From NCBI RefSeq assembly GCF_000494755.1, contig NC_022657.1, positions 1,189,501 through 1,253,500 on the forward strand: 64,000 nucleotides of DNA. Reading direction: 5' to 3'. Each line of letters starts with the position of its first letter. The first letter of the stretch is position 1. This document shows positions 1 through 8,505 of the stretch, piece by piece. Origin of the DNA: Amorphoplanes friuliensis DSM 7358. GTDB lineage: Bacteria; Actinomycetota; Actinomycetes; Mycobacteriales; Micromonosporaceae. A program made the translations under genes and the position numbers. The notes below the pieces were generated by a model. The model was not told the DNA's origin and did not search any database. It worked only from the letters and a program-made list of their open reading frames with translations.

Positions 1-111
1 CGTGGCGTCTTTTCGGCTTTTTTCGGCCGTCCGGGACGTCTTGACGGGCCGCTTCGCCTGGCTTGTCCTGGCCTTTCCCCCCTTTGACATCGTCCAATGC
101 TCCCATGAAGC

Positions 112-127
112 GTAATCAATTGATTAC
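112..127. promoter_or_regulatory. Perfect 16-bp palindrome, putative operator
   Basis: GTAATCAATTGATTAC is a perfect dyad in an AT-rich pocket (about 90-165) of an otherwise very GC-rich window. A TTGACA box lies just upstream at 84-89, but no clear -10 follows at normal spacing. It probably controls the small gene starting at 380. The cognate regulator is unknown. The first 379 bases hold no convincing gene. Confidence 0.5.
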
Positions 128-143
128 GGAGAGAGATGTGCGT

Positions 144-161
144 CACATACTCAATTATGTG
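144..161. promoter_or_regulatory. Second AT-rich inverted repeat, putative operator
   Basis: CACATA and TATGTG form a perfect 6-bp inverted repeat around a 6-bp spacer, 16 bp downstream of the 112-127 palindrome. Its sequence differs from the first dyad, so two different regulators, or two site types, are possible. Confidence 0.4.
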
Positions 162-379
162 GAGGCATCTCACGTCGCGAAGAATGCATCGCCACGCTTT
201 TCTTGAACGATTCCAAGGGAAATCTGATGATCGCCGGGACGCTGCCCGCCCACTCCGTGACGCTTGGAACGGGCATGACGGCGGGTCCTTCTTGTGGGTG
301 TAAAAGATCGACAGACGCCGAGGTCGCTCACACACTGAACAAGAGGACAAATCAGGAGGTTGCCTTCGGGAGGTCGGTC

Positions 380-703
380 ATGACGGGGTTTCACAACGAG
401 GAGGAGCGGGCCGCCTGGACTTTGGCGGAGTCGCTGCTGGCGACCGCTCGGGCGATGATGAAGCAGGCTGAGAGCGCCCTGGAGACGTGGCGGTTGGGCA
501 AGGAGCTCAACCAGCAGCGGTGCGCGCGCCGGGGGATCAGTGCTTCGGATGCGGAGATCCGCTGGTCGGAGACGGCCAATGCGAAGAATGCCCTGACCGA
601 CAACAGTTTCCATGTCTCGCTGGCGACCATGTACTACAACGCGGCCGCCGCGCAGTACTCACGCGCTCACTACCTCCGGTGCCGGGGTGGGGCCCGGGTC
701 TGA
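380..703 (+). CDS. Small hypothetical helical protein (107 aa)
   Basis: Not recognised as a named family. The ATG at 380 is chosen because GGGAGG lies six bases upstream. The open frame extends back to 203, but that part is low-complexity and lacks a ribosome site. The product is soluble and almost all alpha-helical (AESLLATARAMMKQAESAL, then NAKNALTDNSFHVSLATMYY), with no signal peptide or membrane segment. Its 3' end overlaps the 3' end of the convergent diguanylate cyclase gene by 45 bp, so either stop may be misplaced or the pair is truly overlapping. Two palindromes upstream suggest regulated expression. Confidence 0.5.
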   Translation: MTGFHNEEERAAWTLAESLLATARAMMKQAESALETWRLGKELNQQRCARRGISASDAEIRWSETANAKNALTDNSFHVSLATMYYNAAAAQYSRAHYLRCRGGARV

Positions 704-2092
704 GGCGCCGACGATGCGGTCGCGGCCGGTGGCTTTGGCCTGGTAGAGCGCGGCGTCCGCCCGGGCGATCAGGTCGTCGGGGGTTTCCCGGGTGTCCCAG
801 GTGGCGAGGCCGGCCGAGAACGTCTCACCGCCGGGTGTCACGCCGCGGACGCGTTCCAGGACCATCGACGCCTGGGTGAGGTCGGCGCCGGGGAGGAGCA
901 CGATGAATTCTTCGCCGCCGTAGCGGGCCAGGATGTCGGAGCGGCGGAGGGCGCCGGACCAGGCCGCGGATGCCTCCTTGAGGAGGCGGTCGCCGCCCGG
1001 GTGGCCGAAGCGGTCGTTGTACAGCTTGAAGTGGTCGAGGTCGATCATGCCGATGCTGACGGGTTCGCCGAGGAGGCGGGCGCGTTCGAGGACCTGGGGG
1101 AGTTCGTCGACCCAGGCGCGGCGGTTGGGCAGGCCCGTGAGCTCGTCGCGGCGGGACAGTTCGCGGACCACCAGGGCTTGGCGTTCGCTGTGCCGCAGCA
1201 GCTGGAACATGCGGGTCACCACCAGTAGTGACATGACCGTGCAGCCGACCGCGATCGCCAGGCCGTTGTCGATCGTGCCGTCGATGAGTTCGGCGAGGAG
1301 CACCGCCGGGGCGACCAGCAGCGCGGCCGCGAGCGTGAGCATCAGGGGGATGCCGCTGCGGGCCGGGGCACCGGCCGGCTCCTCCAGGAGGGTGTCGCCG
1401 GAGCGGCGGGCGGCATAGCCGAAGATCGCGAACGAGGACAGGTAGACCGTGTCGATGACCCGGCCGATGTGCGGGTCGCCGGTGACGTCCAGGCCGAGGG
1501 TGCCGACCACGAGCCAGATCATGTCGCCGGCCAGGAAGATCAGCAGCGACAGCGCGATGCCGCGGGGTGTCCACTGGTTGCGGACGCCGTTGCGGATCAG
1601 CAGCACCGTCAGGGCGATGAGAATGAGGTCCCCGAGCGGGTACGACACCCTGATCATCCGTACCAGGGGAGAGATGTCGGGGTCGGCGAGGGCCGGTTCG
1701 ATGGCGTAGACCCAGGCGAGCAGGCCCAGGCCGGCGGTGATGGTGGCCGCGTCGACCAGCGCCGCCCGGCGCGAGCGGGAGTACTGACGGCGGATCAGCA
1801 GCGCCAGGCCCAGCGCCACGGCGGGGTAGAACGCCAGGTACAGCACGTCCGACCAGCCTGCGGCGACGGCGAGGGTGCCGGAGGAGTTGCAGGCCATGCC
1901 GCCGGCGAAGAGCCACCAGGGCAGCCGGTCCACCGGCTTCAGGCGCCGGGAGCCGGCGACGGTCGCCGCCGCGGCCAGGTAGCCGATGGCCACCGAGAGC
2001 GTCGTTCGCCATGCACCGTCCGGGATCACCTGATAAAGGCTCAGGGAGAGGACAGCGAGGATCGCGTACGCCCGCCAGCCCCGCGATGTCAT
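659..2092 (-). CDS. Membrane-anchored GGDEF diguanylate cyclase
   Basis: Makes the second messenger c-di-GMP from two GTP. The N-terminal half is a run of about eight hydrophobic segments (an uncharacterised membrane sensor module). It is followed by a complete GGDEF domain: DELTGLPNRR entry motif, IDLDHFKLYND metal site and an intact GGEEF signature at residues 392-396. RRSD lies exactly five residues before GGEEF, which fits the RxxD inhibitory I-site, so product feedback is expected. The ATG at 2092 starts the protein just before the first membrane segment. A GTG at 2182 would add 30 non-hydrophobic residues and falls in a hairpin, so it is less likely. Confidence 0.85.
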   Translation of the reverse strand: MTSRGWRAYAILAVLSLSLYQVIPDGAWRTTLSVAIGYLAAAATVAGSRRLKPVDRLPWWLFAGGMACNSSGTLAVAAGWSDVLYLAFYPAVALGLALLIRRQYSRSRRAALVDAATITAGLGLLAWVYAIEPALADPDISPLVRMIRVSYPLGDLILIALTVLLIRNGVRNQWTPRGIALSLLIFLAGDMIWLVVGTLGLDVTGDPHIGRVIDTVYLSSFAIFGYAARRSGDTLLEEPAGAPARSGIPLMLTLAAALLVAPAVLLAELIDGTIDNGLAIAVGCTVMSLLVVTRMFQLLRHSERQALVVRELSRRDELTGLPNRRAWVDELPQVLERARLLGEPVSIGMIDLDHFKLYNDRFGHPGGDRLLKEASAAWSGALRRSDILARYGGEEFIVLLPGADLTQASMVLERVRGVTPGGETFSAGLATWDTRETPDDLIARADAALYQAKATGRDRIVGASDPGPTPAPEVVSA

Positions 2093-2172
2093 GTACCTAT
2101 CAGACAGGCCGGAAGTGACCTGCGTCGCCCGGTTGCGGGTGCATCTGCGTTGCAACACGAGCCGCGACACAA

Positions 2173-2214
2173 AGAGCGCCACCTCGACCGGGGCGGCGGT
2201 CGAAGCGGCGCTCT
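2173..2214 (-). other. Two-tier hairpin in leader of the cyclase gene
   Basis: AGAGCGCC (2173-2180) pairs with GGCGCTCT (2207-2214), and inside it CGACC (2185-2189) pairs with GGTCG (2198-2202). The structure precedes the preferred cyclase start at 2092 and encloses the alternative GTG at 2182. It could be a leader structure or a processed end. No known riboswitch motif was recognised. Confidence 0.35.
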
Positions 2215-2231
2215 CGTCAGGCCTGAGAGAC

Positions 2232-2260
2232 CCGCCGCTCGCACGGGGGACGAGCGGCGG
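2232..2260 (-). terminator. GC-rich hairpin terminator
   Basis: CCGCCGCTCG and CGAGCGGCGG form a perfect 10-bp stem around a 9-base loop. It is placed downstream of the small minus-strand gene 2338-2511 and upstream of the cyclase gene. There is no U-tract, which is usual for actinomycete terminators. Confidence 0.5.
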
Positions 2261-2337
2261 ATCCCGCAGGAGCCTTCTTCGAGTGTGCGAGTGACTCCTG
2301 GGAAACCGCTGAAGCCGAGCCCGGATTCAGCTGGGAA

Positions 2338-2511
2338 TCAGTCGGCCGGCGGGCTCTTGGGCGGGTCGGCCGGGGCGCTGCTGCCCGGCGGCTGGGCCGC
2401 GGCGTCGTTCTGCGGGGCACCGGGACCGGCGAGTGCGAGTCCGAGGACCGCGCCTGCACCGATCAGGCCGAGCCCGGCCAGGGAAACCTTGCGTCGTTCC
2501 GGCTCGTTCAC
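2338..2511 (-). CDS. Small membrane or secreted peptide (57 aa)
   Basis: A short gene with a GTG start at 2511 preceded by GGAGG at good spacing. After a basic N-terminus (NEPERRK) comes one hydrophobic helix (LAGLGLIGAGAVLGLALAG), then a Pro/Ala/Ser-rich tail ending in PPKSPPAD. It looks like a signal-anchor peptide with an exported disordered tail. No family was recognised. It is divergent from the CYTH-CHAD gene, with a terminator-like hairpin after it. Confidence 0.5.
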   Translation of the reverse strand: MNEPERRKVSLAGLGLIGAGAVLGLALAGPGAPQNDAAAQPPGSSAPADPPKSPPAD

Positions 2512-2601
2512 GACAACCTCCAGGAGGAAGACCGGATGACCATGCTGCCCCGTTCCGCTGAGAGATAGCTGAGCCGCTTCACACCGGGCATATTGAGAGG
2601 C

Positions 2602-4026
2602 ATGCAGACAGCGACGGAGACCGAACGCAAATACGACGTCCCGGCCGGCTTCTCGCTGCCGACGCTGGTCGGCGCGGCCGGGGTGAGCGGCCATGGTGAT
2701 GCCGAGACCCATGACCTCGACGCGACGTACTTCGACACCGAGGACCTGCGTCTCGCCCGGAACAAGCGCACGCTGCGCCGGCGTACCGGGGGAGGGGATG
2801 CGGGGTGGCATCTCAAGACCCCGGGTGACGGCTCGAGCCGCACCGAGCACCGCCTGCCCTTGACCGACGGCGACGAGGTGCCCGCCGAGCTGGTCACGGA
2901 GGTGCGGACCATCGTCCGGACCCGGGAGCTGCGGCCGGTCGCGCGCCTGCGGACCCGCCGGGTCGAGACACCGCTGCGGGACGCGGACGGCCGGACCCTC
3001 GCGCTCGTCGCCCAGGACCAGGTCGGCGCGGAGACCGACGACGGTGACCAGCGCTGGCAGGAGGTCGAGGTCGAGCTGGTCGACGGCGGCCCCGAGGTGC
3101 TCGACGCCGTCGAGGGCTTGCTGCTGGCCGCCGGCGCCACCCCTGCCGAGGGCCCGTCGAAGCTCGCCCGGGCGCTCGGCAACCGCCTCACCGCACCCCG
3201 GCGCCGCCGCAAGAAGATCAACCCCGTGCTCCGGTACGCCCGTGAGCAGCGCGAGACCGTGGAGGAGCAGGACGCCGGCGTACGCGCGGGAGACGCCGAA
3301 GCCGTGCACAAGATGCGGGTGGCGACCCGGCGGCTGCGGAGCACGCTGAAGACGTTCAAGGGGTCGTTCGAGCCGGAGCGGGCCGCCACGCTCAAGGTTG
3401 AGCTGAAGTGGCTGGCGGACCGTCTCGGCAACGTCCGCGACGGTCAGGTGCTGTCGCACAAGCTGCTCACGACCGCCGGTGAGTTCCCGGAGGTGGCGCA
3501 GGGCATCCGCGAGCGCCTCGACGCCGATGTCGCGCGGGGCAAGGAGGAGCTGGTCGCCGCCCTGGACAGCGACCGCTACCTGGCCCTGCTGGACGCGATC
3601 GACGCCCTCGTCGACGAGCCCGAGCCGGACGACGCGGGTGCGCTGCGCCGGGCCGCCAAGGCGCTGCGCAAGGCCGACCGGCTGCTCGACGAGGCCACCG
3701 CCGACGGTGTGGACGCCGAGCTGCACGAGGCCCGCAAGGCCTACAAGCAGGCGCGGTACGCGGTCGAGATCTTCGCGCCCAGCGCCGGCAAGCCCGGAAA
3801 GCGCCTGGTCAAGGCCCTGACCAGCCTCCAGGACGTGCTCGGCGCCCACCAGGACTCCGTGGTCGCCCGCGAGGTGCTGCGGGACGTGGCCCGGACGGCG
3901 CCCGACGCTTTCGGGTACGGCGTTCTCTGGGCCCGGCAGGAGCAGGTGGGTGAAGAGACCCGCCAGGAGCTCCCCGAGGTGATCGAAGCGTCGCGGGGCG
4001 GCAAACTGCGGGCCTGGCTTGGCTGA
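2602..4026 (+). CDS. CYTH and CHAD domain protein
   Basis: The N-terminal CYTH domain (about residues 1-200) starts with ETERKYDV, the family's ExExK-type motif, and has alternating Lys/Arg/Glu strands (NKRTLRRRTGG, WHLKTPGDG) typical of triphosphate-tunnel enzymes. The C-terminal CHAD domain (about 220-470) carries the basic helix HKMRVATRRLRS near residue 236. CYTH proteins bind inorganic or organic triphosphates, and CHAD domains are known to bind polyphosphate. PPK2 follows 75 bp downstream on the same strand, which supports a polyphosphate role. The start is uncertain: ATG 2602 puts ERKY near the N-terminus as usual, but no clear ribosome site is visible, and TTG 2593 is also possible. 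Confidence 0.85.
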   Translation: MQTATETERKYDVPAGFSLPTLVGAAGVSGHGDAETHDLDATYFDTEDLRLARNKRTLRRRTGGGDAGWHLKTPGDGSSRTEHRLPLTDGDEVPAELVTEVRTIVRTRELRPVARLRTRRVETPLRDADGRTLALVAQDQVGAETDDGDQRWQEVEVELVDGGPEVLDAVEGLLLAAGATPAEGPSKLARALGNRLTAPRRRRKKINPVLRYAREQRETVEEQDAGVRAGDAEAVHKMRVATRRLRSTLKTFKGSFEPERAATLKVELKWLADRLGNVRDGQVLSHKLLTTAGEFPEVAQGIRERLDADVARGKEELVAALDSDRYLALLDAIDALVDEPEPDDAGALRRAAKALRKADRLLDEATADGVDAELHEARKAYKQARYAVEIFAPSAGKPGKRLVKALTSLQDVLGAHQDSVVAREVLRDVARTAPDAFGYGVLWARQEQVGEETRQELPEVIEASRGGKLRAWLG

Positions 4027-4101
4027 TCGTTAACCCCTCGTCCACGTTCCGGACACGGAGCGCCAGTTGGTATTTCGGCGAAGCTGGGTAAGAAGAGGCG
4101 C

Positions 4102-5076
4102 ATGCAGGCGGACCAGGAGCACGACGACCACAACGGCCATCAGTGGGACGAGGAACTGACGACCGAGCCCTACCGGGGACCGATCGCCGAGCTCGACGGG
4201 TACAGGGTCGCGGACAACGACGACGACGACCCGGTGCTTCTCCTCCCGGACGGCTCGCCGGTGGACACGTGGCGTGAGGATTATCCGTACGACGACCGGA
4301 TGCCCCGCAACGATTACGACCACGACAAGCGTCTGCTGCAGATCGAGCTGCTCAAGCTGCAGAATTGGTGCAAGCGCACCGGCGAGCGGATGGTGATCCT
4401 CTTCGAGGGCCGGGACGCCGCCGGCAAGGGCGGCACGATCAAGCGCTTCATGGAGCACCTGAACCCGCGCGGCGCCTCCGTGGTGGCGCTGGAGAAGCCG
4501 AACGAGCGCGAGAGCAACCAGTGGTACTTCCAGCGGTACATCAGCCATCTGCCCGCGTCCGGTGAGATCGTGCTCTTCGACCGGTCCTGGTACAACCGGG
4601 CCGGCGTCGAGCGGGTCATGGGCTTCTGCACGCGCGCCGAGTACCTCGAATTCATGCGTCAGGCGCCCGACCTCGAGCGGATGCTCGTACGCTCCGGCAT
4701 CAACCTGATCAAGTTCTGGTTCTCGGTGTCGCAGGGTGAGCAGCGCACCCGCTTCGCGATCCGGCAGGTCGACCCGGTCCGCCAGTGGAAGCTCTCGAAG
4801 ATGGATCTCGAGTCGCTGGACAAGTGGGGCGAGTACACCGAGGCGAAGGAGGCGATGTTCTTCTACACGGACACCGCCGACGCGCCGTGGACCGTCGTGA
4901 AGAGCAACGACAAGAAGCGCGCCCGGCTCGAGGCGATCCGCTACGTGCTCAACCGCTTCAACTACGACGACAAGGACCTCAGCGTCGTCGGCACCCCCGA
5001 TCCGCAGATCGTCGGGCCCGCCTCGCTGGCCGTCGAGGGCACCGAGATGTCCCCGCGTGTATTCCCTCGGCTGTAG
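4102..5076 (+). CDS. ppk2: Polyphosphate kinase 2 family protein
   Basis: A single-domain PPK2 (324 aa), which transfers phosphate between polyphosphate and nucleoside diphosphates in the cytoplasm. It has Walker A GRDAAGKGG near residue 104, Walker B LFDRSWYNR near 160, and the lid region VDPVRQWKLS. The one-domain length fits enzymes that use nucleoside diphosphates. A purine-rich AGAAGAGG precedes the ATG. The acidic, Asp-rich N-terminal 60 residues (NDDDDP) are a common extension. Probably functions with the upstream CYTH-CHAD protein. Confidence 0.92.
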   Translation: MQADQEHDDHNGHQWDEELTTEPYRGPIAELDGYRVADNDDDDPVLLLPDGSPVDTWREDYPYDDRMPRNDYDHDKRLLQIELLKLQNWCKRTGERMVILFEGRDAAGKGGTIKRFMEHLNPRGASVVALEKPNERESNQWYFQRYISHLPASGEIVLFDRSWYNRAGVERVMGFCTRAEYLEFMRQAPDLERMLVRSGINLIKFWFSVSQGEQRTRFAIRQVDPVRQWKLSKMDLESLDKWGEYTEAKEAMFFYTDTADAPWTVVKSNDKKRARLEAIRYVLNRFNYDDKDLSVVGTPDPQIVGPASLAVEGTEMSPRVFPRL

Positions 5077-5151
5077 TGACCTTAAAAGCGTTGTCGACGA
5101 CCCGTCTCCTTGGTTAACGTGGCCGTACACGTGAAGGGAGGTGGTCCGAAG

Positions 5152-5190
5152 TTGTATAGCAACGGGACTCGTGAGGTGGCTGTCCGCTAG
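5152..5190 (+). CDS. Possible leader peptide (LYSNGTREVAVR)
   Basis: A very short ORF with a strong Shine-Dalgarno run GGGAGGTGG (5136-5144) and a TTG start at 5152, giving a 12-residue peptide. A GTG at 5131 in the same frame would give 19 residues but lacks its own ribosome site. It sits between ppk2 and rnz and is followed at 5264 by a strongly folded element, a layout like a translated attenuator leader. No known leader type was recognised. Confidence 0.35.
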   Translation: MYSNGTREVAVR

Positions 5191-5263
5191 CCGCTGTCCT
5201 TGACAGCTTCGTAACAGCGTCGAGACCGTGTGGCAGCGGTGCGGCGAATATCAGGTAGCCACC

Positions 5264-5328
5264 CGACCCCCGGGGATCCGGCCCAGTCCGACCGGACCAC
5301 GCCAAGGCGTGGAAGTCCCCGGGGGTCG
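5264..5328 (+). ncRNA. Three-way-junction RNA element upstream of rnz
   Basis: The outer stem is CGACCCCCGGGGA (5264-5276) paired perfectly with TCCCCGGGGGTCG (5316-5328). Inside it are two hairpins: TCCGG/CCGGA (5277-5281 with 5292-5296) and CCAC-GCC/GGC-GTGG (5297-5312). Only three bases are left as junction linker. It lies 20 bases before the RNase Z start, so it could be a cis-regulatory RNA, a processed terminator of ppk2, or a small RNA. It does not match a riboswitch consensus I know. Confidence 0.45.
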
Positions 5329-5348
5329 CTTCCTGTCTGGGGGCGTTC

Positions 5349-6278
5349 ATGCGGGAGCTCACCGTTCTCGGGACCGCGAGCCAGGTCCCGACCCGGCACC
5401 GCAACCACAACGGCTACCTGCTGCGCTGGGACGACGAGGTCATCCTCTTCGACCCGGGTGAGGGCACCCAGCGCCAGATGCTCCTGGCCGGTCAGGCGGT
5501 CACCCCGCTGCGCCGCGTGTGCATCACCCACTTCCACGGCGACCACTCGCTCGGCCTGCCGGGGATCATCCAGCGGATCTCGCTCGACAAGGTCCCGCAC
5601 CCGGTAGCGATGCACTTCCCCGCCGGCGGGCGTGAGTTCTTCGACCGCCTCCGGCACGCCACGAGCTTCTACGACGTCGCCGACCTGAGCCCGGAGCCGG
5701 TCAGCGACGGCTTCCGCGTGGAGACCTCCGCGGGCCCGCTCACCGCCCTGCCGCTCCGGCACTCGATCGAGACGTACGGCTACCGCCTCGCCGAACCGGA
5801 CGGCCGCCGCATGGTCCCGTCCCTGCTCGCCGCGCACGGCATCACCGGCCCGATGGTCGGCGAGCTGCAGCGTACGGGCAGCGCCGGCCGGGTCACGCTG
5901 GAACAGGTCAGCGCGCCGCGGCCCGGCCAGCGTTTTGCCTTTGTCATGGACACCGGGCTGTGCGAGAACGTCTTCCGGCTCGCCGAGGGCGCCGACCTGC
6001 TGGTGATCGAGTCGACCTTCCTGGCCGAGGACGCCGCGATGGCCGCCCAGGTCGGCCACCTGACGGCGGGTCAGGCCGCGTCGGTGGCCCGGCAGTCCGG
6101 CGTCCGCACGCTCCTGCTCACCCACTTCTCCCAGCGGTACGCGGACAGCACGCGCTTCCTCGACGAGGCCCGCGCGGAGTTCGACGGCGACATCGTGCTC
6201 GCCGAGGACCTGATGCGGGTGCCGGTGCCGCCGCGGTTAGGTTCGACCGATGACCGTGCTTCTGCGTCCCGCCGCTGA
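5349..6278 (+). CDS. rnz: Ribonuclease Z (metallo-beta-lactamase fold)
   Basis: Endonuclease that trims the 3' trailer of tRNA precursors; cytoplasmic and zinc-dependent. HFHGDH (about residues 60-66) is the signature metal site. Further ligands are LRHSIET, the aspartate in FVMDTG, and HF in [10 protein letters not shown]. At 309 aa it matches the usual bacterial length. The ATG at 5349 directly follows a folded leader (5264-5328), and GGGGG lies just upstream. Its 3' end overlaps the next gene by 29 bp. Another member of the metal-hydrolase superfamily is possible, but the motif set fits RNase Z best. Confidence 0.88.
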   Translation: MRELTVLGTASQVPTRHRNHNGYLLRWDDEVILFDPGEGTQRQMLLAGQAVTPLRRVCITHFHGDHSLGLPGIIQRISLDKVPHPVAMHFPAGGREFFDRLRHATSFYDVADLSPEPVSDGFRVETSAGPLTALPLRHSIETYGYRLAEPDGRRMVPSLLAAHGITGPMVGELQRTGSAGRVTLEQVSAPRPGQRFAFVMDTGLCENVFRLAEGADLLVIESTFLAEDAAMAAQVGHLTAGQAASVARQSGVRTLLLTHFSQRYADSTRFLDEARAEFDGDIVLAEDLMRVPVPPRLGSTDDRASASRR

Positions 6279-6771
6279 CGACGACCTGCCCGCCGTCGGT
6301 GCCCTGCACTTCACTTCGCGTGCTCACGCGTACGCGGAAATTCTCTCGCCGGAGGCGCTGGATCATGGCTCGCCCGAGGTCATGGGTGAGTGGTGGTCCG
6401 AGCGGTGGAAGTGGGAGAAGGAGACGCACCGGCTGACGGTCGCGGTCGACGGCGGCACCCTGGCCGGTTTCTCCTACCTGGGCCCGAGCGAGGAGGAGGG
6501 CGCCGCCGAGCTGTACGCGATCCACGCCGCCCCGGAATTTGTCGGCACCGGCGTCGGACGCCTGCTCATGCTGGATGCCCTGCCCGCGCTGGCCCGGATC
6601 GCCGATCACGCGGTGCTCTGGGTGCTGGAGCCCAACACCCGCGCCCGGCGCTTCTACGAGCGGGGCGGCTGGGTCGCGGACGGTGTCACCCGCACGGAAC
6701 CGATCGGCGGCGAGCCGGTGCTCCAGCTGCGTTACGGACGTGCTGCCGGGGTGGTGGGCGGGAGTGCATGA
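6250..6771 (+). CDS. GNAT family N-acetyltransferase
   Basis: A 173-residue acetyltransferase. The acetyl-CoA loop is [11 protein letters not shown], followed by the terminal helix motif [13 protein letters not shown]. The substrate cannot be told from sequence. The start lies inside the end of rnz. A TAGGTT box at 6238-6243, six bases before the ATG, also allows separate leaderless transcription. The 248 bases between its stop and the next gene at 7020 show no gene. Confidence 0.85.
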   Translation: MTVLLRPAADDDLPAVGALHFTSRAHAYAEILSPEALDHGSPEVMGEWWSERWKWEKETHRLTVAVDGGTLAGFSYLGPSEEEGAAELYAIHAAPEFVGTGVGRLLMLDALPALARIADHAVLWVLEPNTRARRFYERGGWVADGVTRTEPIGGEPVLQLRYGRAAGVVGGSA

Positions 6772-7019
6772 CCGAGTGAATGCGGGGGAACCTGTGGTCA
6801 CGCACTCCCGCCAACCGCGCCCGCCCGAACCGGATTAGCGCCTGGCCGGAGGCGCCGACCGGCGGAGGCGTGCCGGTCGAAACGGTTCATGGGCGGGTCC
6901 GGGCGCGGGACGCCGGCGTGCTGGCGGGGCACAGCGGCATCACCGCAGTCAGACGTCGGCCGGTCCGATGGCTCGGTTCTTGCCGGGGGACGGTCAAGCT
7001 CCCGGCCGACGTCGATGGT

Positions 7020-7343
7020 CTAGTCGAAATAACCTCGGTTCAGGTCGTCGATCTTCGGGGTCCCACGGCGGATCCGGTTGTCGTCGAGCCCGGTGCGGAT
7101 GCCCGGCATCTCCCGGACGCTGTTCAGGTCGTGACGCAACGTCCACGCTTCCCGCCACGGCCGGCGCGAGGCCAGCTCGGCGCGTTCCGCGAGGCGGCGC
7201 GGTGCGCAGGGCCAGCGCCACCCGCACCAGACGCAGTTCCCGTCGTGCCCGGCTTCCGCGTGCCGCCCGAGCATCTGCTGGGCGTCGTCCCAGAGCAGGC
7301 GGTCCACGATGTCGGCCGGTACAGCCTGGTCGGCGATGACCAT
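7020..7343 (-). CDS. Small CxxC protein (107 aa), hypothetical
   Basis: Function not recognised. The middle has a Cys cluster, CVWCGWRWPCAPRR, which looks like a small zinc-binding knuckle, followed by the helical, Arg-rich LAERAELASRR. The N-terminal 30 residues are acidic and helical (DIVDRLLWDDAQQML). No signal or membrane segment. Its 3' end converges with the acetyltransferase gene; upstream it is divergent from the HtrA-like protease gene, 175 bp away. Confidence 0.6.
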   Translation of the reverse strand: MVIADQAVPADIVDRLLWDDAQQMLGRHAEAGHDGNCVWCGWRWPCAPRRLAERAELASRRPWREAWTLRHDLNSVREMPGIRTGLDDNRIRRGTPKIDDLNRGYFD

Positions 7344-7518
7344 TTCCCCACCCTCCCGTCCGGCTCGTTGACTCCTTCGTCACCCATACAACCCCCACCC
7401 GCCCCCGTACGGTCGGACTGTCTGTGCGACCTTCGCAACTATCCGTGACGGTCACTGTTTCGCCCTGGGCGGACACCCCACGGGCATCGATGCGTTCCGG
7501 CCAGGCGTTCTGGACGTC

Positions 7519-8463
7519 ATGGATACCGAACACACCGGTGTCGAAGCCGGGGCACTCGACGCCTACAGCCGTGTCGTCACCGGCGTCGCCGCCCACCTGC
7601 TGCCGTCCGTCGCGGCGCTGTCCGTGCGTACCGCCCGCGGGGCCGGCGCCGGCTCCGCGGTCACCTTCACCGACGACGGATTCCTCCTCACCAACGCCCA
7701 CGTGGTCGCCGGCGCAACCGGCGGCACAGCCGACTTCGCCGACGGCACCGAAACCCGCTTCGACGTGGTCGGCGCCGACGCCCTGTCCGACCTGGCCGTG
7801 GTCCGCGTCCACAACCCGGGCGCACCGTCCGCACCCCTCGGCGACGCGGACGGCCTGCGCATCGGCCAGCTCGTCGTCGCCGTCGGCAACCCGATGGGCC
7901 TGGCCGGCTCGGTAACCGCCGGCGTAGTCTCCGGCCTCGGCCGTTCCCTCCCGGCCCGCGACGGCCGCCGCGTCCGCATCATCGACAACGTCATCCAGAC
8001 CGACGCCGCCCTGAACCCCGGCAACTCCGGCGGCGCCCTCGCCGACTCCACCGGCACGGTGGTCGGCATCAACACGGCAGTCGCCGGCTACGGCCTCGGC
8101 CTGGCCGTCCCCATCAACAAAACCACCCGCCACATCATCGGCGAACTGGTCGCCACCGGCCGCGTCCGCCGAGCCTGGCTGGGCGTCGCCGGAGTGCCCG
8201 CGCCGCTGCCGCCGCCGATCGCCGAACGCCTGGGCCAGAAGCTGGGCCTGCGCGTGGTCGAGGTCGTCCCTGGCAGTCCGGCCGGCACCGCAGGCATCTA
8301 CCTGGGCGACATCCTGATCACCGCCGGCGGCGAACCCGTTCAGACCGTTCAAGCCCTGCAGCGGCTGATGCTCGGCCCGGCCATCGGCACGAACCTGCCG
8401 ATCACGGTCCTCCGCAAGAACGCCTTCGTGGACGTGGTCACGGTCCCCGCCGAGCTCTCCTGA
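7519..8463 (+). CDS. HtrA-like trypsin-fold serine protease with PDZ domain
   Basis: S1C-type protease: His in LLTNAHVV, Asp in SDLAVV and nucleophile Ser in NPGNSGGAL form the triad, followed by a C-terminal PDZ domain (about residues 215-314, GLRVVEVVPGSPAGTAGIYLGD). At 314 aa it lacks the signal peptide or membrane anchor usual in HtrA/DegP proteins, since the N-terminus is acidic (MDTEHTGVEAGALD). It is therefore predicted to be cytoplasmic, or the true start lies elsewhere. Likely degrades or chaperones damaged proteins; the substrate is unknown. Confidence 0.88.
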   Translation: MDTEHTGVEAGALDAYSRVVTGVAAHLLPSVAALSVRTARGAGAGSAVTFTDDGFLLTNAHVVAGATGGTADFADGTETRFDVVGADALSDLAVVRVHNPGAPSAPLGDADGLRIGQLVVAVGNPMGLAGSVTAGVVSGLGRSLPARDGRRVRIIDNVIQTDAALNPGNSGGALADSTGTVVGINTAVAGYGLGLAVPINKTTRHIIGELVATGRVRRAWLGVAGVPAPLPPPIAERLGQKLGLRVVEVVPGSPAGTAGIYLGDILITAGGEPVQTVQALQRLMLGPAIGTNLPITVLRKNAFVDVVTVPAELS

Positions 8464-8505
8464 ACGGGACAACGGGCGGGGGCGCTTTTGGCTAGCGTCG
8501 CTGCC

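Noticed and set aside
170..613. A 147-codon minus-strand frame at the left edge
   Set aside because: It overlaps a plus-strand gene with a good ribosome site and has random-looking Arg/Pro composition.
6780..7448. A plus-strand frame between the acetyltransferase and HtrA genes
   Set aside because: It is antisense to the small CxxC protein and has no ribosome site or domain.
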